DNA of 64,000 nucleotides, from positions 1 through 64,000 of the forward strand of contig NZ_WXEX01000012.1 in NCBI RefSeq assembly GCF_009877435.1. The letters are read 5' to 3'. Shown here piece by piece: positions 1 through 8,453 of this stretch. The DNA comes from Heliomicrobium gestii. Lineage in GTDB: Bacteria > Bacillota > Desulfitobacteriia > Heliobacteriales > Heliobacteriaceae. Positions within the stretch are counted from its first letter, which is position 1; each line of letters begins with the position of its first letter. The notes under the pieces are model-generated. The model did no database searches and was not told where the DNA came from. It saw only the letters and a program-made list of their open reading frames with translations. The translations under genes and the position numbers were made by a program.

Positions 1-1522
1 TAAGTAGTAAACAACTCTCCACATGCCCCGCCTGGGGAAACATATCCACCGGCGTCACCTTCTCCACCCGCCACCCATGAGCGGACAAGCGCGCCGCGTC
101 ACGAGCCAGGCTGGCCGGATCGCAACTGACATAAACGATGCGCTCAGGGCCGGCCTGGGCGATCGCTTCAATCACGCGCTCATGACAGCCCCGCCGAGGC
201 GGATCCAAGACGATCACATCGGGAACACCCTCCCGATCGAGCAAATCCGGCAGCAGATCCTCTACCTTGCCCGTGAGAAACTCGGCGTTGGTGATGCCGT
301 TCAGTTCGGCGTTTCGCTGAGCGTCTTCGACAGCCATGGAGACCTCTTCAATGCCGATGACACGGGAGCAGTCGCGGGCCAGGAAGAGGCTGATCGTTCC
401 GACACCGCAGTAGGCGTCGACAACCGTCTCTCTTCCGGTAAGGCCGCAGGCTTCCTTTGTCAGTTGATAGAGGACTTCCGTCTGCCGGGGATTCACCTGG
501 GTAAAGCTGGCGGGGCCAACCTTAATCTTCAGTCCCCCGGGCAGGTAGTCGGTCAGCCGTTCTTTGCCCGGCATGCTCACATGGTAGGGGTAGTCGGGGC
601 CGAGAACCTCTCCCTCGCCTTTTTCATTCACATTCACGTAAAGGGAGACAAGGTTGTAATGATCTTCCGCATACTGTTCCCCCGTACGTGGTTTCCCTGC
701 GAGACGCTCGCCTGTAAACCCTTCGCCGGTGAGCCCTTCCCCCATCAGCCGCTTGGCCAGTTCTGCCACCGCCTTACGCCAGGCAGAGCGCCAAGCGGGA
801 AAAACGAGGATCAGCATCATCTCCCCCGCCCCTTCGGGCGGGGTTGTCATTTTCAGGACTACATGGCGGATGGGCAGTTCACCTTCGGGATCAATATCGG
901 GCAAATGACGCCGCAGGGCTTTCAGAACCGGTGGAAAGGACTCCGGCAGGAGAGGGCATTCATCATTTTCCACGAGTTCATGGCTGGAGAGGCGGTAGTA
1001 TCCCATCTGTACCGGCTTTTCGGCATTTCCCGATGGGGCGGACTTATCCACCGTCACTGGTTTGCCCGACGCCTCCGCCTTATCGGGCATTTTTGAACTT
1101 TCCACTCCCTCGGCTTCCCGTCGAAGGTGCATTTGCACCCGGTTGCGGTACCGCCAGGGGTTTGCCGCGCCGACGATGTCGCCCACGGAAACATTCTCCA
1201 GACGGCCCAGTCGCCGCAAGGCGTCCTGGACCCCCTCCGTCTTCACGCGGCATTGGGCAGGGTACTCCATCATCTGAAGCTGGCAGCCGCCGCAGCGCGG
1301 AAAGACGCGGCAGGGTGGCTCCACCCGTTCTGACGACGCTTCCAGCACCTCCAGCAGTTCGGCCCGGGCAAAGTTCCTTTTCACCTGGGTTACACGGGCC
1401 TTTACTCGTTCACCGGGCAAGCACTCGGGGATAAACAGGGCCATCCCGCCGGGCCGAGCCACGCCTTCACCCTGCAGGGTCATCCGTTCGATGGAAAAGA
1501 TATCGATATCGCCAGTTCGCAT
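1..1522 (-). CDS. rlmD: 23S rRNA (uracil-5-)-methyltransferase RlmD/RumA family, 3' end cut by window edge
   Basis: SAM-dependent methyltransferase that makes 5-methyluridine in 23S rRNA (family knowledge; TrmA/RumC-type specificity cannot be excluded). The ATG at 1522 lies 7 bases after a GGAGG. An N-terminal TRAM-like beta domain (GEGVARPGG, PGERVKARV) is followed by an iron-sulfur motif with CRVFPRCGGC, then a central region and a C-terminal methyltransferase domain with the catalytic-cysteine motif YVSCDPASLARD near the end. The frame runs to base 1 with the family-typical ending VTPVDMFPQAGHVE, so only a few codons are missing. At least 507 residues. No operon partner is visible within the window. 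Confidence 0.9.
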   Translation of the reverse strand, partial: MRTGDIDIFSIERMTLQGEGVARPGGMALFIPECLPGERVKARVTQVKRNFARAELLEVLEASSERVEPPCRVFPRCGGCQLQMMEYPAQCRVKTEGVQDALRRLGRLENVSVGDIVGAANPWRYRNRVQMHLRREAEGVESSKMPDKAEASGKPVTVDKSAPSGNAEKPVQMGYYRLSSHELVENDECPLLPESFPPVLKALRRHLPDIDPEGELPIRHVVLKMTTPPEGAGEMMLILVFPAWRSAWRKAVAELAKRLMGEGLTGEGFTGERLAGKPRTGEQYAEDHYNLVSLYVNVNEKGEGEVLGPDYPYHVSMPGKERLTDYLPGGLKIKVGPASFTQVNPRQTEVLYQLTKEACGLTGRETVVDAYCGVGTISLFLARDCSRVIGIEEVSMAVEDAQRNAELNGITNAEFLTGKVEDLLPDLLDREGVPDVIVLDPPRRGCHERVIEAIAQAGPERIVYVSCDPASLARDAARLSAHGWRVEKVTPVDMFPQAGHVESCLLL

Positions 1523-1940
1523 CTAATAACCTCCAAAATTTTGTTGAATCAACGGTTCCTGTATGTAGGTCTATATTTAGCGCGGTCATTTTTATAGATT
1601 GACCAATTCCCCACAGGCCAATGTATTCCGATCGCATCCTGCTTGGATAATTTTGCTTAGCACAGCTATTATAAGACACGAATACCTGCAAAAAGAAGGA
1701 TCTTTAATAAAATATCGAAATATACCGTTTTTGCAAAGGCAATACCATTCGTCTCTTCCGTTCCAAAGAGATTAAAAATCGGAAATGAGACTGGCATTCG
1801 CCTGGGAGTGAAAAGGTCCCTCCATCGCTTCGACTTTTACACAAATCTGCCACAAATCAGTCGCATAATGATCTTGGTGACAAGCAGACGGTCAAAGAAG
1901 GACCGAATCCGCAATTTTCTCGTGATCAGGAGGAATTTTC
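1523..1940. other. Intergenic region between rlmD and a divergent secreted-protein gene
   Basis: This 418-base AT-rich gap separates divergent genes, so it should hold both promoters. A perfect TATAAT lies on the minus strand at 1668-1673, about 145 bases upstream of rlmD, without a good -35 box. An inverted repeat GGTCA...TGACC occupies 1584-1604. I see no convincing protein or RNA gene; a possible 74-codon minus-strand frame across it has no ribosome site or recognisable content. Confidence 0.5.
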
Positions 1941-2558
1941 ATGAAAAAGAGAGTCGCAGTGTGCGCGCTCGCAACAAGTTTGGCCCTGACAACTGTATCG
2001 ACCGCTTGGGCCGCCTCCCCGCCAGACCTCAAAGGGCTGCTAAATCAAATCAAAAACGAATCGACGGAAACGGCGCTTCCTGACTCGATCGTCACTGAAT
2101 CCCTGACCATGCCCGATCCCGCCATCTCCGATGAGGCCGCCCATCCCGCAAATGCCGTGGACCTTAAGCAATTGGCAAACCAGTGGAACCTCTCTGGTTT
2201 TTCCGGTATTAAGGTGTTAGGTAACGGTCAAGAAATTGCCTTCGATGTTCCCCCGCAGATCGTTGATGGCCGGACCTTGATCCCGGTGCGCAAAGTGACG
2301 GAAGCCTTCGGCGCCCAGGCAAAATTTGATGACACCACCCGGACGGTCACCCTTCAACTCGCCGGTGACACGATCCAGTTGACCCTGGACTCAGCACAGG
2401 CCTTAGTCAACCAAAAGCCTGTCACATTGGATGTGCCTGCCAGGGCCGTTGACGGGCGCACCTTGGTGCCGCTTCGTTTCATCAGCGAAAATCTGGGCAA
2501 GGCCGTCAACTATGCCCAGGCTGGCAATGTCACCGTCATCAACATCACCGATAAGTAA
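1941..2558 (+). CDS. Secreted stalk-domain protein (copper amine oxidase N-terminal-like domain)
   Basis: 205 residues. The ATG follows AGGAGG at 7 bases. A clear Sec signal peptide (MKKRVAVCALATSLALTTVSTAWA, shown here only to describe its charged start and alanine-rich end) gives cleavage after AWA. Residues 95-203 contain two copies of the motif VDGRTLIPVR / VDGRTLVPLR, the hallmark of the copper amine oxidase N1 domain that Firmicutes use as an extracellular stalk. No catalytic domain is attached, so it is likely a structural or binding module at the cell surface. It lies 81 bases upstream of another secreted protein with the same orientation and may be co-transcribed with it. Confidence 0.85.
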   Translation: MKKRVAVCALATSLALTTVSTAWAASPPDLKGLLNQIKNESTETALPDSIVTESLTMPDPAISDEAAHPANAVDLKQLANQWNLSGFSGIKVLGNGQEIAFDVPPQIVDGRTLIPVRKVTEAFGAQAKFDDTTRTVTLQLAGDTIQLTLDSAQALVNQKPVTLDVPARAVDGRTLVPLRFISENLGKAVNYAQAGNVTVINITDK

Positions 2559-2639
2559 AGGTGATCTTAGCGCTTAATAAACGTATATCGAAGCGAGTAA
2601 CGCAGTAAACAAACAAAAAAGATGCCTGGAGGTATTCTC

Positions 2640-3785
2640 ATGAAAAAAGAGACGACCGCTTTGGTAGTCGCCCTACATATGTTGATGGCCAGTACCGTCT
2701 TCGCAGCCGATACGGGCGCTACCACGGCAACCTCTCCAACGGCGGCGGCTACGACCGCAATTGCCCCTTCAACAACGTCGACTGGCGCAGACACCACATC
2801 GACCACGAACACCGCCGCCAATACCGCGACAACCACGACGAATAACACGTCCACTACTCCGACCAGCACGACCAGTACGGCGACGACTCCCAGCGCTACC
2901 ACAACAAGCACACCCACAGATTCCGCGTCACCAACGTCGTCTACGTCATCAACAACCTCGACTACACCGCAATCCTCAACGACAACCACGCCGTCGCCGA
3001 CTACGCCAACCGTCTCCGATGTGCCCGTTGGCGACCAGCAGCAGTGGTATGATACGATCAACAGCAAATACCAGCAAATCGTGCAACTCCGCCAGCAGGA
3101 TCAGGCGCTGCAAAACCAATTAAAGGATCAAAATGAGAAAAACAAAGAAGCGGCCAAGACCCGTTTCTCACCCCTGACTGATGCGGAAAAAAGCCAGATT
3201 CAACAGGCTCGCGCCGCCAACAAACAATTGATTGACGGGCAAGTCAAGCCATTGCAAGAGCAAATCAAGTCATTGAATGAACAGATCAAAGGTCTTCGCG
3301 ATCAAGGCAAAGGCGCGATCCAAGCGGGCGACGCTCGCGGGGAAAATGTGCCCGAAATCGTCGCCCTTCGAGAACAGATCAACGCCCTGAAAAAACAAAT
3401 CGCCGACATCGAAGGACAGCGCAAAACGAATATGTCTGCGGTGCAACCCTTGTTGGACAAACAAAAACAAGCATCGGCGCTATGGAAATCAGTCCATGAT
3501 CAAGTCGCTCCGCTCCGTGAGCAGCAAAAGGGTCTCTGGGAACAAGCCAAGGCACAACACCAGACGCTAGACGCTTCCTGGAAAAACTTTTGGAGCGCCG
3601 TAAACTCCGGAAATCTCTCGGGCGCTTCGGCGGCGCTGGATCAAGTCATCAGCGTGAAAACTCAGATCATCGCCTACAAACAGCAGATTTTGACGCTAAA
3701 ACAACAGGTGAACAGCATCTATACCAGCAATGCCCCCTCTACGGCAACGTCAACTGATCCGACATCGTCGTCTCTACAACCGTAA
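2640..3785 (+). CDS. Secreted Thr-rich and coiled-coil protein of unknown function
   Basis: 381 residues from the ATG at 2640, chosen because CTGGAGG lies 8 bases upstream and a Sec signal (ending STVFA) follows directly; an ATG at 2622 has no such support. After the signal come about 110 residues made almost only of Thr, Ser, Ala and Pro, a likely extended and possibly glycosylated wall-spanning region. Residues 135-365 are Gln/Lys/Glu-rich heptads typical of a long coiled coil (KPLQEQIKSLNEQIKGL and similar). The frame stops at 3785, but a Thr/Pro-rich reading continues in another frame to a TAA at 3905-3907, so the true C-terminus may be longer or frameshifted. No enzymatic domain is recognised. 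Confidence 0.75.
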   Translation: MKKETTALVVALHMLMASTVFAADTGATTATSPTAAATTAIAPSTTSTGADTTSTTNTAANTATTTTNNTSTTPTSTTSTATTPSATTTSTPTDSASPTSSTSSTTSTTPQSSTTTTPSPTTPTVSDVPVGDQQQWYDTINSKYQQIVQLRQQDQALQNQLKDQNEKNKEAAKTRFSPLTDAEKSQIQQARAANKQLIDGQVKPLQEQIKSLNEQIKGLRDQGKGAIQAGDARGENVPEIVALREQINALKKQIADIEGQRKTNMSAVQPLLDKQKQASALWKSVHDQVAPLREQQKGLWEQAKAQHQTLDASWKNFWSAVNSGNLSGASAALDQVISVKTQIIAYKQQILTLKQQVNSIYTSNAPSTATSTDPTSSSLQP

Positions 3786-3962
3786 CGCCCTCCACCCCCA
3801 CGACACTCCCCGCAACGACGACGGCCTCCTGTCCTGTAACCGCCACTCCCCCTGCAACCCCTTCTCCAACGACGACATCCTCCTCTACATCGACCGCTTC
3901 CAACTAAAATCGTTCAGTCTCTTCGTCACTTCACATCACCGCGAAAGTCATTTATCGCGTGG

Positions 3963-3998
3963 AAAGAACCCGGTAGCGTCAGCTTACCGGGTTCTTTT
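3963..3998 (+). terminator. Rho-independent terminator after the Thr-rich secreted protein
   Basis: An 11-12 bp stem AAGAACCCGGTA / TACCGGGTTCTT with a 9-base loop runs into TTTT. It lies 178 bases after the stop at 3785 but only 56 bases after the stop of the shifted tail frame at 3907, which fits the idea that the tail was once translated. Confidence 0.8.
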
Positions 3999-4170
3999 AT
4001 GCCATCTGACTGCTTTGGGGCACTCTATTCCATCGAACAGCAACACCCTCCCCCAAGCTTTTTAAACACTCTCTTCAACGCCCCCCCATGCCTCTAAAGC
4101 CTCCCCGATGCCACCCACGCATTTTGCCCTGGCGACGGGGAATGAATAACAAAAAACGGGGAGAACTGCC

Positions 4171-5280
4171 ATGTTCACCGCTGAACTTTTTTTGGCCTTG
4201 CTCTGGTCGGCAACCGGCGGACTGCTTTCCTTGCTCGGTTCCACCGGTATCTTCGTGTCCCTGGTCGTCCAACGGCGCATCGAGCGGCTCCAGGACATCC
4301 TCGAAGAGTTCCTTGAGCTGCCCTACCATGAAAATAAAAACCTGGCGGCGCCCATGGTCAGTCTGGTGCGCAAGTATCAGGTCCATTACCTCTTCCCTGA
4401 CCGCCCCGGCCGGACGATCCTCTTTTACCTCGACTTCACCCTCCTGCTGATCGGGTTGATCTGGCTGTGGGTGCTCTTGATGGCCATCGACTGGCCCTTT
4501 CGTCCTCTTTTCTGGTTCCAGGGGGTTCTCCTCTTGCTGATCGGCGGCAATATGTTCCTCTTTCGCCGTCTCTTGCAACAGACCATCAGCCCGACGGGAA
4601 ACCCGCTTTTTAACCCCATCATTCCGCCACCGGAGCGGTTGCGCAGCGTTTCCTACCTCTCCCGCTATGTCAACGTATCCGTCAAATCGATGCTCCAGCA
4701 GGCGCGCTTTGCCCTCGCCCTGACGAGAGACGGTGAACTGCGTTTAAAACAGGAAGTCTCCTTCGACGATTTCTATTATCTTCTCCACTGCCCGATCCAG
4801 CGATGGCTCGCCTGGGGGGAACTGCGCCTCACCTTTCCACCGGATCCGATCACAGGAAAGCCGGTTCCCTTGCAGCGCAACGTGGAAATTCCGCTGGGCC
4901 GGTTTGCCTCCATCGCCGTCAACTGCGACAAGGCAGACGGGGGTGTTCGAGCTGAGGCGAACGTCTGCGCTGACCCGGAAGGGTTTCCGGCGATCCTCTA
5001 CGTCTTTCCGGCCGGTGAAAAGCACCCTATCCAACTCGAATTCGAGCTGCGAAAGGAAGAAGTGGGCTACCACTCCCGCCCCTTTCCCGAGATGACGGTC
5101 CAATCGGCTGTACTGTACCGTTTTGAAGCGGACCGGCGGCTGGAAATTATAGAAGACGGCGATCGCCTCGCCGCCTTCCAGCCCTTCCGTTCCTATTTCA
5201 TCTGTGATCGGGAACGCTACTTCTGTCCCTTGTCCGAGCCGACGCCGAGGCGTTGCTCCGAGCCGCTAGAGGTGCGTTAA
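4171..5280 (+). CDS. Membrane protein of unknown function with large soluble C-terminal part
   Basis: 369 residues; ATG preceded by GGGGAGAA at 6 bases. One hydrophobic segment at about residues 5-32, two more at about 88-107 and 112-132, then a soluble domain of about 230 residues rich in beta-type pattern (for example YVFPAGEKHPIQLEFEL). Two transmembrane helices in the middle connect a short charged cytoplasmic loop (RRIERLQDILEEFLEL) to the tail. I do not recognise the family. It converges with the amidohydrolase-like gene, the stops being 2 bases apart. Confidence 0.75.
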   Translation: MFTAELFLALLWSATGGLLSLLGSTGIFVSLVVQRRIERLQDILEEFLELPYHENKNLAAPMVSLVRKYQVHYLFPDRPGRTILFYLDFTLLLIGLIWLWVLLMAIDWPFRPLFWFQGVLLLLIGGNMFLFRRLLQQTISPTGNPLFNPIIPPPERLRSVSYLSRYVNVSVKSMLQQARFALALTRDGELRLKQEVSFDDFYYLLHCPIQRWLAWGELRLTFPPDPITGKPVPLQRNVEIPLGRFASIAVNCDKADGGVRAEANVCADPEGFPAILYVFPAGEKHPIQLEFELRKEEVGYHSRPFPEMTVQSAVLYRFEADRRLEIIEDGDRLAAFQPFRSYFICDRERYFCPLSEPTPRRCSEPLEVR

Positions 5281-5282
5281 GG

Positions 5283-6926
5283 TTATTCCTCTTCTTCCTC
5301 GTCGGACGGTCCCGGCACAGGCGACGTTTTCGGTTCCGGCGCCGGTTCGGGCATGATCGGCTTGCCTTTGAAACGCAGCAGTTGCCCCTTGCCCTGCCCC
5401 TCTTGCAGCATCTTTCCCTTGGAAAAGGCCAAGGCGCCGTTGACAAAGACATGGCGGATGCCGCTCTTCTTCTCTGTGCTGGGCGGCAACAGTTTTGGGT
5501 CGATGAGCACAAGATCGGCCCACTTGCCCTTCTCCACGGTTCCCCGGTCTTCCAGGCCCAAGAGGGCGCTGGGACGACCCGAGAGCTTCAGCGCCGCCTC
5601 TTCCCAGGGGATTTTGTTCTGGTCACGGACGGAGCGACCCAGGAACTCCTTGAGGGCATCGGGGCTGTACTGGGTGGCGCTGCCCATACCGGAGTCGACC
5701 GTTAACGAGACAAAGGGCGATCCCGCAAGGCGATCGATCCGCTCCAAGGTGGTCGTGCGCAGGACAATCCGGACAAGCCCTGCCGAGGCCATTTCCCGGG
5801 CAACCACGCCCGGCGCTGCGCCCCGCTCTTGCGCGATCTCCTGCAGCGTTTTGCCCACCAGGTTCGGCGGGTTTTGGCCACCCGCCTCGGCGATCTCGAT
5901 CATTTCAGGCGGGTAGAGGGTGACGGCCCGCTGGAGCGTCTGGCGGACGCCGGCCGGCTGGCGGTTGCTCGGATAGAGGGTCGTGTAGATGTTGCGCGAC
6001 GACAGGTATCCTGCCTGCAGATCCTGTTCCATGTCGGCGACGCGGGCGTCGGTGGCGTTGCCGAAATACCCCCAAGGCGCCATCAAGACACGCGCCTTCG
6101 TTTCCCGGTGCAGGTCGATGACCCGCTTGAGCAGCACCGCCGGGTCGGAGGAGGTGGCCGGCAGGTTCAGGGCCAAAATGGCGCCCCGCTCCTCCAGAGC
6201 CTTGGCCAGGCGCCGGATCTCGTCAAAGGTCAATTGCCGGCCCAATTCGTCGTCAAAATCGATGGAGAGACCGTACGCCCCCTGATCCAAGGAGGTCTGC
6301 AACTCCTGAATCAGATCCTCGACGGCCGGTTTGGGCTTTTCCTTCACAGCAGGCGGCGGCGGTATCTGGCCGAACTCAAGAGGCGTCTCTTCCGCCACAA
6401 CAGCGTCGCTCTTCTCCTCCGGTTTCAGCAGCTTAAAGAGGCCCTGGTGGCCAGCGAGGAGCGCGTAATTGACGGGAAGGCCCGCTTTGGCCGCCTGCTG
6501 GAGGTGCAAGGTCACATCGTCCTGGGCGATGTCGCCGTAGCCCGATAAGACGGTGGTGACGCCCTGTTTGATCAGGTTATCGAAGGCGTCCGGTCCGTCC
6601 ATCGTCCCGTCCAGCCGTGAATGAAGGTCCACAAATCCGGGCAGGATGAGCAGGCCTGATGCGTCGATGACTTTCACCTTGGCGGGCGGCTGGATGATGC
6701 CGATAAAGGCGATCTTGCCTTTTTTGATCCCAATGTCAGCCTGGTAGCCTTTTTTGCCCGTTCCGTCGACGATGGTCCCGTTTTTGAGGACATAGTCGTA
6801 GGCCAAGGGCTTCTTCACCAACTCGATCCCGTGCTTTTCCAGATAGTTCATTCCAAAGTAGATCCCGGCAAAAGTGGCCGCAAACAGGGCGAGCAGCCCT
6901 CCCAGGATCGCCAAAAGGCGGTTCAT
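5283..6926 (-). CDS. Membrane-anchored amidohydrolase-fold protein (D-aminoacylase-like), metal site degenerate
   Basis: 547 residues from the ATG at 6926 (GGGGGG ribosome site), overlapping the upstream protease stop by ATGA. An N-terminal transmembrane segment (residues 3-26) is followed by a D-aminoacylase/dihydroorotase-type TIM barrel: YVLKNGTIVDGTG, LLILPGFVDLH and a C-terminal beta sandwich with GTVEKGKWADLVLID. Family metal ligands are altered: the HxH after PGFVD reads HSR, the usual GNCGFS cysteine region reads LSGYGDIA, and the barrel His-containing strands read ALNLP and MAPWG. GHQGL and VDSGMG remain. The tail is Pro/Glu-rich ending in six acidic residues. It was probably an N-acyl-D-amino-acid deacylase ancestor; present catalysis is doubtful. 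Confidence 0.75.
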   Translation of the reverse strand: MNRLLAILGGLLALFAATFAGIYFGMNYLEKHGIELVKKPLAYDYVLKNGTIVDGTGKKGYQADIGIKKGKIAFIGIIQPPAKVKVIDASGLLILPGFVDLHSRLDGTMDGPDAFDNLIKQGVTTVLSGYGDIAQDDVTLHLQQAAKAGLPVNYALLAGHQGLFKLLKPEEKSDAVVAEETPLEFGQIPPPPAVKEKPKPAVEDLIQELQTSLDQGAYGLSIDFDDELGRQLTFDEIRRLAKALEERGAILALNLPATSSDPAVLLKRVIDLHRETKARVLMAPWGYFGNATDARVADMEQDLQAGYLSSRNIYTTLYPSNRQPAGVRQTLQRAVTLYPPEMIEIAEAGGQNPPNLVGKTLQEIAQERGAAPGVVAREMASAGLVRIVLRTTTLERIDRLAGSPFVSLTVDSGMGSATQYSPDALKEFLGRSVRDQNKIPWEEAALKLSGRPSALLGLEDRGTVEKGKWADLVLIDPKLLPPSTEKKSGIRHVFVNGALAFSKGKMLQEGQGKGQLLRFKGKPIMPEPAPEPKTSPVPGPSDEEEEE

Positions 6927-7612
6927 CCGATTCCCCCCATATATAACATGCCGAGATAAAGCAGGGCCAGGCCGATCAGATTCCATACGGCATGGGCCAC
7001 AATCGCCGGAAGCAGGGTCCTCTCCCTAGATACGACCCGACCAAGCCAACAGCCGGCGGCGTAGAGCGGCAGAAAACGGTAGGCATCACCATGCAAGGCC
7101 GCAAAGACGAAGGCGCTGCCATGGATCGCCCTTGTCCACCCCCACCGCCGGGCCAGGGCCGGCAGAAAAAAGCCGCGAAAGAAACACTCTTCCGCCACCG
7201 GCGCAAAAATGCCGGCAGCCAACAGGAGCAACAGCAACGTGGGCAGCTCTGGTCCGGAACGGGAGCTGCGAAAAAACTCCTCGACAGGATGGGGCGGCGC
7301 AGGAAAAATCAGGTTAATCAAGCCTCCCAACAGGGAGACGAGCAAAAAAAGGAAGACACCTTGAGAAAGCCCCCGGAAAAGCCTCCGTTTCCCCCCGGCT
7401 TCCCAGCCCCAGGGCACCAACAGCCCGGACCGACTGCCGTCCATCCTCTTCCATGCCATTTCCCTGTGGACGGTTTCCTCTCGGGGAATTTCCTCCCGGG
7501 GCAATTCCTCCCGGCCCATTTCTTTCCGGCGAAACCACGCGCTTGCCCCGAAAGCGATTCCCAACGTCATCGCCCCGACCGCCATGCTTTTGATTATATT
7601 CCACTCGGTCAT
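6923..7612 (-). CDS. CPBP family intramembrane metalloprotease (CAAX protease-like)
   Basis: 229 residues from the ATG at 7612, which has AAGGAG 5-6 bases upstream; an upstream in-frame start at 7660 lacks a ribosome site. Several membrane helices, an Arg/Glu-rich cytosolic loop with the repeated pattern REEIPREE near residues 35-50, and the family motifs EECFFRGFF (EExxxR), FAALHGD and the final HAVWN. Such proteins are membrane proteases related to prenyl-protein proteases and bacteriocin-immunity proteins. Its 3' end overlaps the amidohydrolase-like gene by 4 bases, indicating translational coupling; the two may act together at the membrane, which is inference. Confidence 0.85.
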   Translation of the reverse strand: MTEWNIIKSMAVGAMTLGIAFGASAWFRRKEMGREELPREEIPREETVHREMAWKRMDGSRSGLLVPWGWEAGGKRRLFRGLSQGVFLFLLVSLLGGLINLIFPAPPHPVEEFFRSSRSGPELPTLLLLLLAAGIFAPVAEECFFRGFFLPALARRWGWTRAIHGSAFVFAALHGDAYRFLPLYAAGCWLGRVVSRERTLLPAIVAHAVWNLIGLALLYLGMLYMGGIG

Positions 7613-7763
7613 TCCGTTCTCCTTGCCATAGATCGCGACATGTGTCGCAGACCTGATCATTCTTTTCGGGATGACGGGGAAAAATCCCTGCCGACTCGTT
7701 TAAATAGGGAGCGAAGACGCGGGAATACTAGGGGGGCAATCAGCCCAAAGGAGGTGCTCAACC

Positions 7764-8453
7764 TTGGTGCCCTGGTTTAATATCGGCTTATTCGCGCTTG
7801 CGCTGGTCATGCTCGCCGTTACTTTCCTGCTCGTCTATTCATGGTTCCAGCGCCAGAGCCGCCGCTCGCCCTTTCCGGTAAAAAGAATATTCGAGGAATA
7901 CGCCGAAGATCTGAGCCCATTTGTCGGCCCCAAGCGCTTCGACGCCAATCTGTCGCCCCTGCTGCACCACTGCGACGAAGACGCGATCAGCCTATTGCCT
8001 CGCTCCCCCCATTCCCTATACTCCTATTGGGAGGTCTCAGGAGAACGGGAGCAGGCGGCCGCTGCGGCCTATCATCCCGACGAGTGGTGGACGGCGCCGC
8101 GCCAGATCCGCCTCTATGACATTACGGAGGTAGCCGAACTGGAGCAAGCGCCCTTTCTGGAGATCGACGTGCCTGACAACGCCGATCACTGGTTCATACA
8201 GGGTGTCTTGCCGGCTCACCGCTACCGTTTAGCCGTAGGACGACGCTTGACCGAGGGGTTCGTCATCCTGCTCCTTTCGAATGAGATCGTCACCCCGGCG
8301 GCGTCGCCTTCATCGGTGATCGATCCAGAATGGCCGCCCATTCCGGAACTGCAAGGCCACGCTTTGCCCATGGTCATGGTCACTTCCCCTGCCGGTCCTT
8401 GGACCATCATCCCGCCAAAAACGTCACTGGCCGGAGGCGTTGCCCATGACTAA
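7764..8453 (+). CDS. DUF4912 domain protein with N-terminal membrane anchor
   Basis: 229 residues starting at TTG 7764, 7 bases after AAAGGAGGTG; a GTG directly after is the alternative. One transmembrane helix (residues 5-27), then the DUF4912 pattern: a segment with LYSYWEV, WWTAPRQIRLYDIT, ADHWFIQGVLPAHRYRLAVGR. This family is regularly found beside GH57 glucan enzymes in Firmicutes, and here its last 8 bases overlap the GH57 gene. The WEV and RYRLAVGR pattern suggests a binding domain; no catalytic residues are evident. Confidence 0.8.
   Translation: MVPWFNIGLFALALVMLAVTFLLVYSWFQRQSRRSPFPVKRIFEEYAEDLSPFVGPKRFDANLSPLLHHCDEDAISLLPRSPHSLYSYWEVSGEREQAAAAAYHPDEWWTAPRQIRLYDITEVAELEQAPFLEIDVPDNADHWFIQGVLPAHRYRLAVGRRLTEGFVILLLSNEIVTPAASPSSVIDPEWPPIPELQGHALPMVMVTSPAGPWTIIPPKTSLAGGVAHD

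Noticed and set aside
1467-1691. 74-codon minus-strand frame overlapping the rlmD start
   Set aside because: Overlaps rlmD and its ribosome site; no recognisable content.
2567-3067. Val-rich 166-codon minus-strand frame
   Set aside because: Mirror of the Thr-rich region (ACC/ACG read as GGT/CGT-type codons); no start signals.
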